64,000 nt of DNA from Ideonella_A sakaiensis_A (GCF_048320135.1 NZ_CP182947.1:3658001-3722000); one strand, 5' to 3'. Shown: positions 43,796 to 52,870, counted from the first letter of the stretch. A program made the numbers and translations. The notes: a model not told the origin generated them from the sequence alone.

Positions 43796-43862
43796 TTGCG
43801 CAGCGGATCGAGCCGTTTCCGTGATCGACTTGCTGCTTCCGGTGTCAGCCTTGCAACAGCGC

Positions 43863-43890
43863 TTGATGCCATTTGTAAGCTTGTGATACA
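43863..43890 (+). promoter_or_regulatory. Candidate promoter of the double-glycine peptide gene
   Basis: TTGATG (43863-43868), a 16-base spacer and TGT-GATACA (extended -10-like, to 43890), 32 bases before the ATG. A small palindrome CTTGT-GAT-ACAAG (43880-43892) overlaps the -10. Similarity to consensus is moderate. Confidence 0.35.
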
Positions 43891-43922
43891 AGGATGCATC
43901 GTCACCAATCGGGAGTTTTTCT

Positions 43923-44150
43923 ATGCGGATGCTTGATGCGAAGGAAGTGCAACAGGTTAGCGGTGGTGCGCCGAAGAAGTGGCAAAAGATCACGCCTGAG
44001 CAGCGTGCCGATCCCGGAGAGGATGTGACCCCCGCCCTTTCAGTCGATCTCCCCGGTCTGCCAGGCAATCGCACCGGGTGGTGCCGCGGTTACGGCAACA
44101 TGAAAAACGGCGAGCCCAAACACGAAGGCACCAACTGCGGCCTGATGTGA
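43923..44150 (+). CDS. Small peptide with double-glycine leader (bacteriocin/RiPP-like precursor)
   Basis: 75 residues. The first 15, MRMLDAKEVQQVSGG, match the leader of double-glycine peptides exported by C39-peptidase ABC transporters: a hydrophobic-acidic start, LxxxEVQQVSGG, and a GG cleavage site. The 60-residue remainder is hydrophilic, has two cysteines (TGWCRGYG and GTNCGLM) and prolines, and is unlike any named bacteriocin I know. GGGAG lies about eight bases before the ATG. It has its own promoter candidate and terminator. No C39 exporter or modification enzyme is in the window. Confidence 0.75.
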   Translation: MRMLDAKEVQQVSGGAPKKWQKITPEQRADPGEDVTPALSVDLPGLPGNRTGWCRGYGNMKNGEPKHEGTNCGLM

Positions 44151-44194
44151 ACGTCTGTCGCGGTCGGTAGCGGTAATTGGTCGCGTAGCCATCC

Positions 44195-44224
44195 GAGGAG
44201 CCATCCGGCTCCTCTTTTCTTTTC
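44195..44224 (+). terminator. Rho-independent terminator after the double-glycine peptide
   Basis: GAGGAGCC and GGCTCCTC form a perfect 8-base stem around ATCC, followed by TTTTCTTTT on the plus strand, 45 bases after the peptide stop. It is the only textbook intrinsic terminator seen in the window. Confidence 0.85.
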
Positions 44225-44234
44225 CGGTTGCGCC

Positions 44235-46814
44235 TCAGGCGTTGCTCGTCGCCCGCACCTCTTCCATCGTCGTGATGCCGGCAATCATCTTGTCGATGCC
44301 GTCCTGGCGCAGCGTGCGCATGCCTTCGGCCATCGCGGTGGCCTGCAGGTCCTCGGCGCGGGCGCCGGTCTGGATCTGCCGGCGGATCGCCCGCGAGACG
44401 GCCATCAGTTCATGCAGGCCGGCGCGGCCCTTGAAGCCGCTGTCGCTGCATTTCTGGCAGCCGGTGCAGCGGTAGCTTTTCAGCTTGCCGTCCTTGCCGT
44501 GGCGGGTCAGCCAACCCTGCTGCACCGCTTCGCGGCTGACCGGCGGCGCCGCGTGGCCGAACGAATGCATGTAGTCGTCGAGCCACTCCTCGATCTGCTG
44601 CGGCGTCGCATCGGTCTCGACCCGGCATTGCTTGCACAGCCGACGCACCAGCCGCTGCGCCAACACCGCGAGCAGTGAATCGGCGAAGTTGAACGGGTCC
44701 ATGCCCATGTCGAGCAATCGGGTGACGGTTTCCGGCGCGCTGTTGGTGTGCAGCGTCGACAGCACCAGGTGGCCGGTCAGCGATGCCTCGACGCCCATCG
44801 TCGCGGTTTCCTTGTCGCGCATCTCGCCGACCATGATGACGTCGGGATCGGCGCGCAGGAAGGCGCGCAGCGCCTTCGCGAAGGTCCAGTCGATCTTCGG
44901 ATTGACCTGCACCTGGCGCAGCCCCGGCTGCGTGATCTCGACCGGATCCTCGGCGGTCCAGATCTTGCGCTCGGGCACATTGATGAAACTCAGCACCGAG
45001 TGCAACGTCGTCGTCTTGCCGGAGCCGGTCGGGCCGACACACAGCACCATGCCGTAGGGGCGCTCGACCGCCTGCTTCAACTCCCGCAGGTTGTAGTCGG
45101 ACAGGCCCAGGCTGTCGACCGGCATCGGTTTTGCCGACGCCAGGATCCGCATCACGATGTCCTCGAGGTTGTTCGCGGTCGGGATCGTCGCGACGCGCAG
45201 TTCGAGCCGGTGCTGCGGCGAGAACTTGGCGAAGTTGATCTTGCCGTCCTGCGGCTTGCGGCGCTCCGAGATGTCGAGATCGCACATGATCTTGATCCGC
45301 GCGACCAGCGCCGAGCGGTATCCCGCCGGCAACTCCAGGTAGGTGCTGAGGATGCCGTCCTTGCGGAAGCGGATGCGCAGCTTTTCCTTGCCCGGATAAC
45401 TCTCGATGTGGATGTCGCTGACACCGTCGCGGCTGGCCTCGACGATCATGTTGTTGATCAGCTTGACCAGCGAGTTGTCCGACTGCTCGATCTGCTTTTC
45501 ATCTTCGGCAGCGGCGTGCGCGAGGTCGACCTCCTTCTCCAGCGATTCGACCAGTTCATCGGTGACCTTGCTGTTGTCGACCGTCTCGTCGACGGCTGGC
45601 AACGCATCGACACCACCGGTGTCGCCAATGCGCCCATATTCGCGGCGGATCGCGTGCTCGATGCTGCGGCTTTGCGCGAGCACCGGAACCACCTTCATCT
45701 GCGCGAAAAATTCAGCCTCGTCGACCGTCTTGCGGCGTCGTGCCGGATCGTCGAGCGCGATGACCAGGCGGCCGTCGCGCAGCAGCAGCGGCAGCACCTG
45801 CAGGCGTTGCGCGACCTGGAAGCCGATCAGCTTCAGCGCCGCGGTCTCGACCGGAAACGCCTCGAGGTCGACGACCGGGTAGCCCATCTTGCGGGCCAGC
45901 GCCATCTGCAGGTCTTCGCGCGAGACGATGCCCATGCGCACGAGCAATTCGCCGAGCGGCACGTTGCGGTCGTTTTTCTGCTGGTCGAGCGCTTCCTGCA
46001 ACTGCTGCTCGCTGACCATGCCCAGCGATGTCAAGGCCTCGCCGATGCGCACGATCGGCATCTTCGCCTGCTGCTCGATCGCATGCAGCAACTGCTCCGG
46101 GGTCACGACGCGGCGCGCCAGCAGGATGTCGCCGAGTTTTTGCGTGCGCAGGTGGAACTGCTGATCGACCGCCTCTTCGACCTGTTCGCTGGTCGCAGCG
46201 TTCTGCTCGACCAGCAGTTCGCCGATCCGTTCACCGATCTCGAACGACTTGTAGGCCTCGCGCGGGTAGAACAGGCGGGCCACCTTGTCGGTCTCGTCGA
46301 CCGGCGGATACAGGAACAGACCGAACGGGCTCTCGACATGGCCGATCGTCTCGCCTTCGGCCAGCGTGTCATCGGCCAGCGTGATGCGATAGCGCGAGCG
46401 TGGCCGCTGCGCGAGCAGCGATACATGTGGATCGGCAGCGTCGTCGGGCAGTGGCGCCACCGGCGCCATCAGCAGGATGCGGCGGAAGTGGTCGAATCGG
46501 AGCGGAATCGTCGTGCGTGCCGGCGGTATCTGCACATGCAGCACCGACTCCTCGGGCACAAAAAAGGTCATCCGCCCCTTCGTGCAGTTGCCTGTCCTCG
46601 ATTCGACTTCGCAGGGCTGGGACTGCACCTGCTTCTCGGGCTCTGGGTAACAGGCAAATGGCGGCGTCGGCCAGCGGTAGGGCTCGCGGCTCAGCTTGGA
46701 GCTGGAGTCCGCCTCTGCGGCAGGCATCGCGCGCGGAATCGCCGCGACGTTGCTGCTCGATACCGACTTCGGATCGACGGCTTCCCACTGCACCACATTC
46801 GACTGATTTGACAT
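44235..46814 (-). CDS. GspE/PilB-type assembly ATPase with MshEN domains
   Basis: 859 residues. A PilZ-like or unassigned N-terminal region of about 230 residues (FFVPEESVLHVQIPP ...) is followed by helical MshEN repeats (LGELLVRMGIVSREDLQMAL), a fold known to bind c-di-GMP in related ATPases. The motor has Walker A GPTGSGKTTT (Lys600), a Walker B/Asp box and GEMRDKETA, and four zinc cysteines (LCKQCR, CTGCQKC). It should power type IV pilus or type II secretion assembly, but no pilC, pilD or gsp genes adjoin it. GGAG precedes the ATG. It may serve the pil genes at the far end of the window. Confidence 0.9.
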   Translation of the reverse strand: MSNQSNVVQWEAVDPKSVSSSNVAAIPRAMPAAEADSSSKLSREPYRWPTPPFACYPEPEKQVQSQPCEVESRTGNCTKGRMTFFVPEESVLHVQIPPARTTIPLRFDHFRRILLMAPVAPLPDDAADPHVSLLAQRPRSRYRITLADDTLAEGETIGHVESPFGLFLYPPVDETDKVARLFYPREAYKSFEIGERIGELLVEQNAATSEQVEEAVDQQFHLRTQKLGDILLARRVVTPEQLLHAIEQQAKMPIVRIGEALTSLGMVSEQQLQEALDQQKNDRNVPLGELLVRMGIVSREDLQMALARKMGYPVVDLEAFPVETAALKLIGFQVAQRLQVLPLLLRDGRLVIALDDPARRRKTVDEAEFFAQMKVVPVLAQSRSIEHAIRREYGRIGDTGGVDALPAVDETVDNSKVTDELVESLEKEVDLAHAAAEDEKQIEQSDNSLVKLINNMIVEASRDGVSDIHIESYPGKEKLRIRFRKDGILSTYLELPAGYRSALVARIKIMCDLDISERRKPQDGKINFAKFSPQHRLELRVATIPTANNLEDIVMRILASAKPMPVDSLGLSDYNLRELKQAVERPYGMVLCVGPTGSGKTTTLHSVLSFINVPERKIWTAEDPVEITQPGLRQVQVNPKIDWTFAKALRAFLRADPDVIMVGEMRDKETATMGVEASLTGHLVLSTLHTNSAPETVTRLLDMGMDPFNFADSLLAVLAQRLVRRLCKQCRVETDATPQQIEEWLDDYMHSFGHAAPPVSREAVQQGWLTRHGKDGKLKSYRCTGCQKCSDSGFKGRAGLHELMAVSRAIRRQIQTGARAEDLQATAMAEGMRTLRQDGIDKMIAGITTMEEVRATSNA

Positions 46815-47086
46815 CTCGCTCCGAGCCTGTCGCGTTGCGCGCCGCAGGCCTGCCTGTTTGCAGGGAACGACGACATGCCATTCCCCGTTGCCTGATGATG
46901 GCATCGCAGCGACCCCGAAAAATCCGGAAAAGGCAGGCTGGCCGCCGTCATTTCGCGACATCGGAAGCGCAGTGGCGCTACATTCGCTTCCTCTCGACCC
47001 ACCGTTATCGCAACGATGTCACGCCAGCACTCCGACGCTGTTCATTGCCGCTGCAACCGTTCCATCCGTCTGCCCCGGGCCTGACG

Positions 47087-47767
47087 ATGCGCGGCGAGAC
47101 GGTTCTGCTGACCGGTTTCGAGCCTTTCGGCGGCGACCGGCGCAATCCGTCGATCGAACTGGCCCGGTCGTTCGATGGCGACGAGATTGCCGGCCTGCGC
47201 ATCGTCGCACGGCAACTGCCGTGCCGTTTTGCCGATGCCGGCGAGCAACTGGCAGCCGCGGTCGATGCGTTGCAGCCGCGGCTGGTGCTCGCGATGGGGC
47301 TGGCCGCGGGCAGGGCCGAGCTGTCGTTCGAGCGGGTCGCGATCAACCTCGTCGATGCGCGGATCGCCGACAACGGCGGTGCGCAGCCGGTCGACGAACC
47401 GGTCTGCGGCGACGGGCCGGCGGCCTATTTCAGCACGTTGCCGATCAAGCGCATGGTCGCGGCGGTGCGCCGCGCCGGCATCGCCGCGTCGGTATCGCAT
47501 TCGGCCGGCACCTTCGTCTGCAACCAGGTTTTCTATCTGCTGCAGCACCATTTGCAGCGCGCGGCACCGGCCGTGCCGGGCGGTTTTCTGCACCTGCCGC
47601 TGCTTGCCGAGCAGGCCGCCGAGCGCCTCGCCGCCGGCGTCGCGGAATTGCCGGCAATGCGATTCGACGAGATGCAGTGCGGTTTGCGGGCCGCGCTGGT
47701 CGAGGCGCTTGAACCGGCTGATCGCGTGGCCGCGACCGAGATGCCCAGCGAAGGTACTCTGCACTGA
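47087..47767 (+). CDS. pcp: Pyroglutamyl-peptidase I
   Basis: 226 residues of the C15 family. VLLTGFEPFGGDRRNPS opens the protein; the catalytic glutamate is in ELSFERVAINL, the cysteine in SAGTFVCNQVFY, and the histidine in GGFLHLPLL. It removes N-terminal pyroglutamate from peptides in the cytoplasm. The upstream 272 bases, shared with the divergent PilB-type ATPase gene, show no clear promoter or ribosome site. Confidence 0.95.
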   Translation: MRGETVLLTGFEPFGGDRRNPSIELARSFDGDEIAGLRIVARQLPCRFADAGEQLAAAVDALQPRLVLAMGLAAGRAELSFERVAINLVDARIADNGGAQPVDEPVCGDGPAAYFSTLPIKRMVAAVRRAGIAASVSHSAGTFVCNQVFYLLQHHLQRAAPAVPGGFLHLPLLAEQAAERLAAGVAELPAMRFDEMQCGLRAALVEALEPADRVAATEMPSEGTLH

Positions 47768-47961
47768 GCTGTGCCGGGCGGGCAGGCGGCGGAGAATGAA
47801 AGAATCGCACGTCTGCTGCGACTGAGCAGGGTCGATTCGGCGCGCGGTGCCTGAGCTGCCGCCGCTACGAAGCCAAGGCGGCACGCCGCAACCAGCGTGC
47901 CGCTGGCCGGCGGCGATTGCCGCTATCGTTGCCGCTTCGCCCTTCAACCCCTGATGCCACC

Positions 47962-50124
47962 ATGTCGCGCAGCAAACTGTTTCTGATTGTCGGCCTGCTC
48001 GTGTTGATCGGCCTGTTCTTTGTTTTCGATCTGGGCCAGTACCTGAGCCTGGACTATCTGAAACGCAGCCAGAACGAATTTGCCGAGTTGTTCGAGCGCC
48101 GGCCGGTCACCGTGGTGGCGGTCTATTTCGTGATCTATGTGGCGGTGACCGCACTGTCGCTGCCCGGCGCAGCGATCATGACGCTGGCCGGCGGCGCGCT
48201 GTTCGGCCTGCTGCTCGGCACCGTCATCGTGTCATTCGCATCGAGCATCGGTGCGACGCTGGCCTTTCTGGCCTCGCGTTATGTGTTGCGCGATACCGTG
48301 CAGGCGCGATTCGGCAACCGCCTGAAGGAAATCAACAAGGGCATCGAGAAGGATGGCGCGTTTTATCTGGTGACCTTGCGGCTGGTGCCGCTGATCCCGT
48401 TCTTCGTCATCAACCTGGTACTCGGCCTGACGCGGATGAAGGCGGTGGTGTTCTACCTGGCCAGCCAGATCGGCATGCTGGCCGGAACCATCGTCTATGT
48501 GAATGCCGGCACGCAACTGGCGCAGATCGAATCGCTGTCGGGCATCCTGTCGCCGGGATTGATCGGTTCCTTCGTGCTGCTCGGCATCTTTCCGCTGATC
48601 GCGAAGAAGATCGTCGACGCATGGAAGGCGCGCAAGGTCTACGCGCGCTGGGCCGCCGACAAGCCGAAATCCTTCGACCGCAACCTGGTCGTGATCGGCG
48701 CCGGCGCGGCCGGCCTGGTGACCGCTTATATCGCTGCTGCGGTGAAGGCCAAGGTGACCTTGATCGAAGGTCACAAGATGGGTGGCGACTGCCTGAACTA
48801 TGGCTGCGTGCCGAGCAAGGCGCTGATCAAGACGGCGACGCTGATGTCGCAGATCCGCCATAGCGCCGACTACGGGATCAGCAAGGCCGAGGCCAGCCTG
48901 GATTTCGCCGCTGCGATGGAAAGGGTCGCCGGCGTCGTCAAGCTGGTCGAGCCGCATGATTCGGTCGAGCGCTATACCAAGCTCGGCGTCGAGGTGCTGC
49001 TCGGCAAGGCGCGGATCGTCAATCCGTGGATGGTCGAGGTGGCGCTGGAAAATGGCACGACGCAACGATTGACGACGCGCCACATCGTCATCGCGACCGG
49101 CGCCGAGCCGTTCGTTCCGCCGCTGCCTGGGCTGAAGGAGATCGGCTGCCTGACCAGCGACACCCTGTGGGGCCTGCGTGAGCTGCCGAAACGACTGGTC
49201 GTGCTCGGTGGCGGGCCGATCGGCTGCGAGCTGGCACAGAGTTTTGCGCGCCTCGGCTCGGAAGTCACGCAGGTCGAAATGGCGCCGCGCATCATGCTGC
49301 GCGAGGACGAGGAAGTCAGCGCACTGGCCCGCGGCGCACTCGAACGCGACGGTGTGCGGGTGCTGACCGGCCACAAGGCGCTGCGCTGCGAACGCGAGCA
49401 GGGCGCCGACGGCGAGCGCAAATGGCTGATCGTCGAAGCCGATGGCGCCGAGCACCGGCTGCCCTTCGACCAGTTGCTGTGTGCGGTCGGGCGCAGCGCA
49501 CGGCTGAAGGGTTTCGGCGTCGAGGAGCTCGGCATCCTCGCCGAACGCACCGTGCAGACCGACCCCTGGCTGCGCACCAACTACCCGAACATCCTCGCCG
49601 CCGGCGACGTCGCCGGGCCCTACCAGTTCACGCATACCGCGGCCCACCAGGCCTGGTATGCAGCTGTCAATGCATTGTTCGGCCGCTTCAAGTCATTCAA
49701 GGCCGACTATTCGGTGATCCCGTGGGCCACCTTCACCGATCCGGAGGTCGCCCGGGTCGGCCTGAACGAACAGGATGCAAAGGAACAGAACATCGATTAC
49801 GAGGTGACCCGATTCGAACTCGAGGAGCTCGACCGCGCGATCGCCGACAGTGCGACGCACGGCTTCGTCAAGGTGCTGACGGTGCCCGGCAAGGACAAGA
49901 TCCTCGGTGTGACGATCGTCGGTGTGCATGCCGGCGACCTGCTGGCCGAATATGTGCTCGCGATGCGCCACGGTCTCGGCCTGAACAAGATCCTCGGCAC
50001 GATCCACACCTACCCGACGCTCGCCGAGGCCAACAAATATGCAGCCGGCGAGTGGAAGCGGGCCCATCAGCCGAAGCGGCTGCTCGAATGGGTCGCGAAA
50101 TACCATGCGTGGGAGCGTGGCTGA
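47962..50124 (+). CDS. Fusion of TVP38/TMEM64 membrane domain and mercuric-reductase-like flavoprotein
   Basis: 720 residues. The N-terminal 225 carry a TVP38/TMEM64 (DedA-like) domain with about five membrane helices, including SLPGAAIMTLAGGALFG and FLASRYVLRDT and RLVPLIPFFVINLVLGLT. The rest is a pyridine nucleotide-disulfide oxidoreductase: VVIGAGAAGLVTAY for FAD, redox pair GGDCLNYGCVPSK (Cys277, Cys282), LGGGPIGCELAQ for NAD(P)H and the C-terminal dimer interface with HTYPTLAEA. It lacks the N-terminal metal-binding domain and C-terminal cysteines of true MerA. The electron acceptor is unknown. It begins the cluster with DUF547, DUF3047 and TIGR03169 genes. Confidence 0.92.
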   Translation: MSRSKLFLIVGLLVLIGLFFVFDLGQYLSLDYLKRSQNEFAELFERRPVTVVAVYFVIYVAVTALSLPGAAIMTLAGGALFGLLLGTVIVSFASSIGATLAFLASRYVLRDTVQARFGNRLKEINKGIEKDGAFYLVTLRLVPLIPFFVINLVLGLTRMKAVVFYLASQIGMLAGTIVYVNAGTQLAQIESLSGILSPGLIGSFVLLGIFPLIAKKIVDAWKARKVYARWAADKPKSFDRNLVVIGAGAAGLVTAYIAAAVKAKVTLIEGHKMGGDCLNYGCVPSKALIKTATLMSQIRHSADYGISKAEASLDFAAAMERVAGVVKLVEPHDSVERYTKLGVEVLLGKARIVNPWMVEVALENGTTQRLTTRHIVIATGAEPFVPPLPGLKEIGCLTSDTLWGLRELPKRLVVLGGGPIGCELAQSFARLGSEVTQVEMAPRIMLREDEEVSALARGALERDGVRVLTGHKALRCEREQGADGERKWLIVEADGAEHRLPFDQLLCAVGRSARLKGFGVEELGILAERTVQTDPWLRTNYPNILAAGDVAGPYQFTHTAAHQAWYAAVNALFGRFKSFKADYSVIPWATFTDPEVARVGLNEQDAKEQNIDYEVTRFELEELDRAIADSATHGFVKVLTVPGKDKILGVTIVGVHAGDLLAEYVLAMRHGLGLNKILGTIHTYPTLAEANKYAAGEWKRAHQPKRLLEWVAKYHAWERG

Positions 50125-50149
50125 TCAGCAGCTTGTACAAAGGGAAACG

Positions 50150-51022
50150 ATGACAAAAAAGATGTTGATGCCGAGCGAGCCGCTTGCGGGCCGGCTGCTG
50201 CAGCAAGCGCGCCGCTGGCTGGCCCGCAGCCTGCTGCTCCTGATGCCGCTGCTGCTGCTCGCCCATGCGCCGGCGGCCCGCGCCGAATTCGACCATGGCC
50301 ATGCGGCATGGGACGCACTCGTCAAGCGCCATGTCAAATGGTTGCCCGACAACAAGCAGAGCCGCGTCGACTATGCGGCCTTCAAGGCCGATCGCAAGGC
50401 CTTGCAGCAGGTGCTCGGCAGTTATTCCTCGGTCAGCCGGCAGAGCTTTGACGGCTGGAGCCGGCCGCAGCAGATGGCCTTCCTGATCAATGCCTACAAC
50501 GCGTTCACGGTCGAGCTGATCCTCAGCCGTTATCCCGATCTGAAATCGATCAAGGACCTCGGCTCGCTGTTCCAGTCGCCGTGGAAAAAGGAATTCTTCA
50601 CGCTGCTCGGCGAGAAGCGCCACCTCGACTGGATCGAGCATGAACGGCTGCGTCCGGACTACAAGGACTATCGTGTCCATGGCGCGGTCAACTGCGCGAG
50701 CATCGGCTGCCCGGCGTTGCGCGACGAAGCCTTCGTCGCGACGCGTCTCGATGCGCAGCTCGACGACGGCATGACGCGTTTTCTCGCCGACCGGACACGC
50801 AACCGCGTGCGCGACGGCCGGCTCGAGGTGTCGATGATCTTCAAGTGGTTCCGCGAGGATTTCGAGCAGGGCCATCTCGGCGTGCGCCGCCTCGAGGACC
50901 TGTTTGCCCGCCATGCGAAGCAGCTCAGCGACGATGCCGCGGTGCAGGCGCGGCTGCAGGCGCGTGCGTTGCCGATCGATTTCCTCGACTACGACTGGTC
51001 GCTGAATGCGCTTGGGCGCTGA
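50150..51022 (+). CDS. Exported DUF547 protein
   Basis: 290 residues. A signal peptide (hydrophobic core SLLLLMPLLLLAHAP, cleavage after ARA) is followed by a DUF547 domain with MAFLINAYNAFTVELIL (about 105-121) and RVHGAVNCASIGCPALR, where the conserved Asn/Cys/Cys cluster suggests a thiol-based or transglutaminase-like activity. No biochemical role is established. AAAGGGAAACG precedes the ATG, 25 bases after the flavoprotein stop. Its 3' end overlaps the DUF3047 gene by 17 bases. Confidence 0.9.
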   Translation: MTKKMLMPSEPLAGRLLQQARRWLARSLLLLMPLLLLAHAPAARAEFDHGHAAWDALVKRHVKWLPDNKQSRVDYAAFKADRKALQQVLGSYSSVSRQSFDGWSRPQQMAFLINAYNAFTVELILSRYPDLKSIKDLGSLFQSPWKKEFFTLLGEKRHLDWIEHERLRPDYKDYRVHGAVNCASIGCPALRDEAFVATRLDAQLDDGMTRFLADRTRNRVRDGRLEVSMIFKWFREDFEQGHLGVRRLEDLFARHAKQLSDDAAVQARLQARALPIDFLDYDWSLNALGR

Positions 51023-51761
51023 CGCGGTTGACGCCGGGCGCAGCGGCCGGGCCCATCGCTGGTGGCTCGCGCTGCCGATGCTGGGCGCAGCGCTGGCTGC
51101 CAGTGCGGCCTCGCTGCCGTGGCCGAGCCTGCTGCCTGGCGACAAGGCCGCGGCTGCTGACTGGACCATCGAACTGCTGCCGGAGCAGCGTTTCCCGACC
51201 ACCGAATTCCGGCTTGCCGGGCCGGCGCTGCGCATCGAGGCGAACGGCTCCTATGGCAACCTCGTGCAGCACCTCGAGCAGCGTCCCGGCAAGGGTAGGC
51301 TGAGCTGGCGCTGGCGGGTCGAGAAATTCAATCTGCTCGCCGACCTGCGCCGCAAGCAGGCCGACGACACCAGCATCAAGGTCTGCGCGCTGTTCGAGAT
51401 GGCAATCGAGCGCGTGCCTTTTGTCGAACGTCAGCTGCTGCGGCTGGCCAGTGCCGGCAGCGGCCGCGATCTGCCGGCCGCCACCGTCTGTTATGTCTGG
51501 GATGCGCGGCTGCCGGCGCAGACGCCGCTCGACAATGCCTATTCGCGGCGGGTCCGTTATCTGGTGCTGCGTTCAGGCCCGGCTGCGTCCGGCCAGTGGG
51601 TCGACGAGCAGCGCGACATCGGCGCCGATTTTCTGGCCCTGTTCGGCGACGAGGCCGGCGGCCAGGTACCGCCGTTGCGGGCGATCGCAGTCGGTGCCGA
51701 TGCCGACAATACCGGCGGCCACAGCATTGCCTGGATCGCCGATATGAGGCTGACGCCTTGA
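51006..51761 (+). CDS. DUF3047 protein, probably exported
   Basis: 251 residues. The N-terminus contains a signal-like segment (WWLALPMLGAALAASAASL), then a DUF3047 domain: RIEANGSYGNLVQHL, LSWRWRVEKFN, DDTSIKVCALFEM, ATVCYVWDARLP and RDIGADFLALFGD. These proteins look like carbohydrate-binding beta-sandwiches, but no function is known. The ATG lies inside the end of the DUF547 gene; its TGA overlaps the TTG start of the next gene. Both overlaps suggest tight coupling. Confidence 0.87.
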   Translation: MRLGADAVDAGRSGRAHRWWLALPMLGAALAASAASLPWPSLLPGDKAAAADWTIELLPEQRFPTTEFRLAGPALRIEANGSYGNLVQHLEQRPGKGRLSWRWRVEKFNLLADLRRKQADDTSIKVCALFEMAIERVPFVERQLLRLASAGSGRDLPAATVCYVWDARLPAQTPLDNAYSRRVRYLVLRSGPAASGQWVDEQRDIGADFLALFGDEAGGQVPPLRAIAVGADADNTGGHSIAWIADMRLTP

Positions 51762-52858
51762 AGCGGCTGCTGCTGCTCGGTGGCGGCCATGCCCATGTCC
51801 ATGTGCTGCAGGCGCTGGCCGCCGAGCCGCTGGCGGCGGCGCAGGTCACGCTGGTCTCGCCTTATCGGCGCCAGGTCTATTCGGGCATGGTGCCTGGCCT
51901 GCTCGCCGGTCACTACGGCATCGATGACTGCGTGATCCCGCTGGCGCCGCTGGCCGCCGCGGCCGGCGCCCGCTTCATCCAGGCCAGCGCGACCGCGCTC
52001 GACGCCGACGCGCAGCGGGTCACGTTGTCGACCGGCGACGAGATCGATTTTGATCTGCTGGCGATCGACACCGGCCCGGTGATGCCGGTCGATGCGATTG
52101 CCGGCGCCCGCGAACACGGCTGGCCAGTGCGGCCGATCGAGATCTTCATCGGCCGCTGGCAGGCACTGCTCGATGCCGAGCGGCGCGGGCCTTGCGATCT
52201 GTTCGTGGTCGGCGGCGGCGCGGCCGGTGTCGAGTTGGCGATGGCAATCGCACACCGCTTCGGCGACGCGGCGCGCGTCAGCGTCGTCACCGGCGGCGGG
52301 CCGGTGCTTGGCGGCTCGTCGGCCGGGCTGCAGCGGCGCGTCACGCGGGCGCTGCAGCGCCGCGACATCACCGTGATCGACGACAGCTGCAGCGAGATCG
52401 GCCCGGAGTCATTGCGGCTGGCCAGCGGACGGCTGCTCGCCTGCGACCTCGCGGTGCTGGCACTCGGTGCGTCGGCCGCGCCTTGGCTGGCTGCGAGCGG
52501 CCTGCAATGCAATGCGCAGGGATTCGTCGAAACCGGACCGACGCTGCAGAGCGTGTCGCACCCAGCTGTCTTTGCCGCCGGCGACGTTTCAAGTCGGGTC
52601 GATGTGTCGCATCCGAAAAGCGGCGTCTATGCGGTGCGTGCCGGCCCGCCGCTGGCCTTCAATCTGCGCTGTGCGGTCGACGGTGGCGAACTGCGCCAGC
52701 ACCTGCCGCAGCGGCACAGCCTGGCGTTGCTTGCCTGTGGCGAGCGCCATGCGATCGCGAGCTGGAACGGCTGGTCGTTCGAGGGTGACTGGGTCTGGCG
52801 CTGGAAGGACCACATCGACCGCGCATTCATCAGCCGGTATACGCTGCCGGAGCGCTGA
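51758..52858 (+). CDS. TIGR03169-type FAD oxidoreductase (SelD-associated family)
   Basis: 366 residues of the pyridine nucleotide-disulfide oxidoreductase fold, starting LLLLGGGHAHVHVLQAL, the hallmark of TIGR03169, a family named for occurring as an N-terminal fusion to SelD. LFVVGGGAAGVELA is the second dinucleotide motif and HPAVFAAGDVSS the FAD loop. The active-site CxxxxC is absent, as in NDH-2/SQR-like enzymes. A TTG start at 51758 is inferred: it overlaps the preceding stop as TTGA, has GAGG upstream, and gives the motif directly; no ATG fits. The substrate is unknown; a role in selenium or sulfur oxidation is suggested only by the family name. Confidence 0.88.
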   Translation: MKRLLLLGGGHAHVHVLQALAAEPLAAAQVTLVSPYRRQVYSGMVPGLLAGHYGIDDCVIPLAPLAAAAGARFIQASATALDADAQRVTLSTGDEIDFDLLAIDTGPVMPVDAIAGAREHGWPVRPIEIFIGRWQALLDAERRGPCDLFVVGGGAAGVELAMAIAHRFGDAARVSVVTGGGPVLGGSSAGLQRRVTRALQRRDITVIDDSCSEIGPESLRLASGRLLACDLAVLALGASAAPWLAASGLQCNAQGFVETGPTLQSVSHPAVFAAGDVSSRVDVSHPKSGVYAVRAGPPLAFNLRCAVDGGELRQHLPQRHSLALLACGERHAIASWNGWSFEGDWVWRWKDHIDRAFISRYTLPER

Positions 52859-52870
52859 GCGGCACAAGGT

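Noticed and set aside
44748..46811. 687-codon open frame on the plus strand
   Set aside because: Complement of the PilB-type ATPase gene; no motif.
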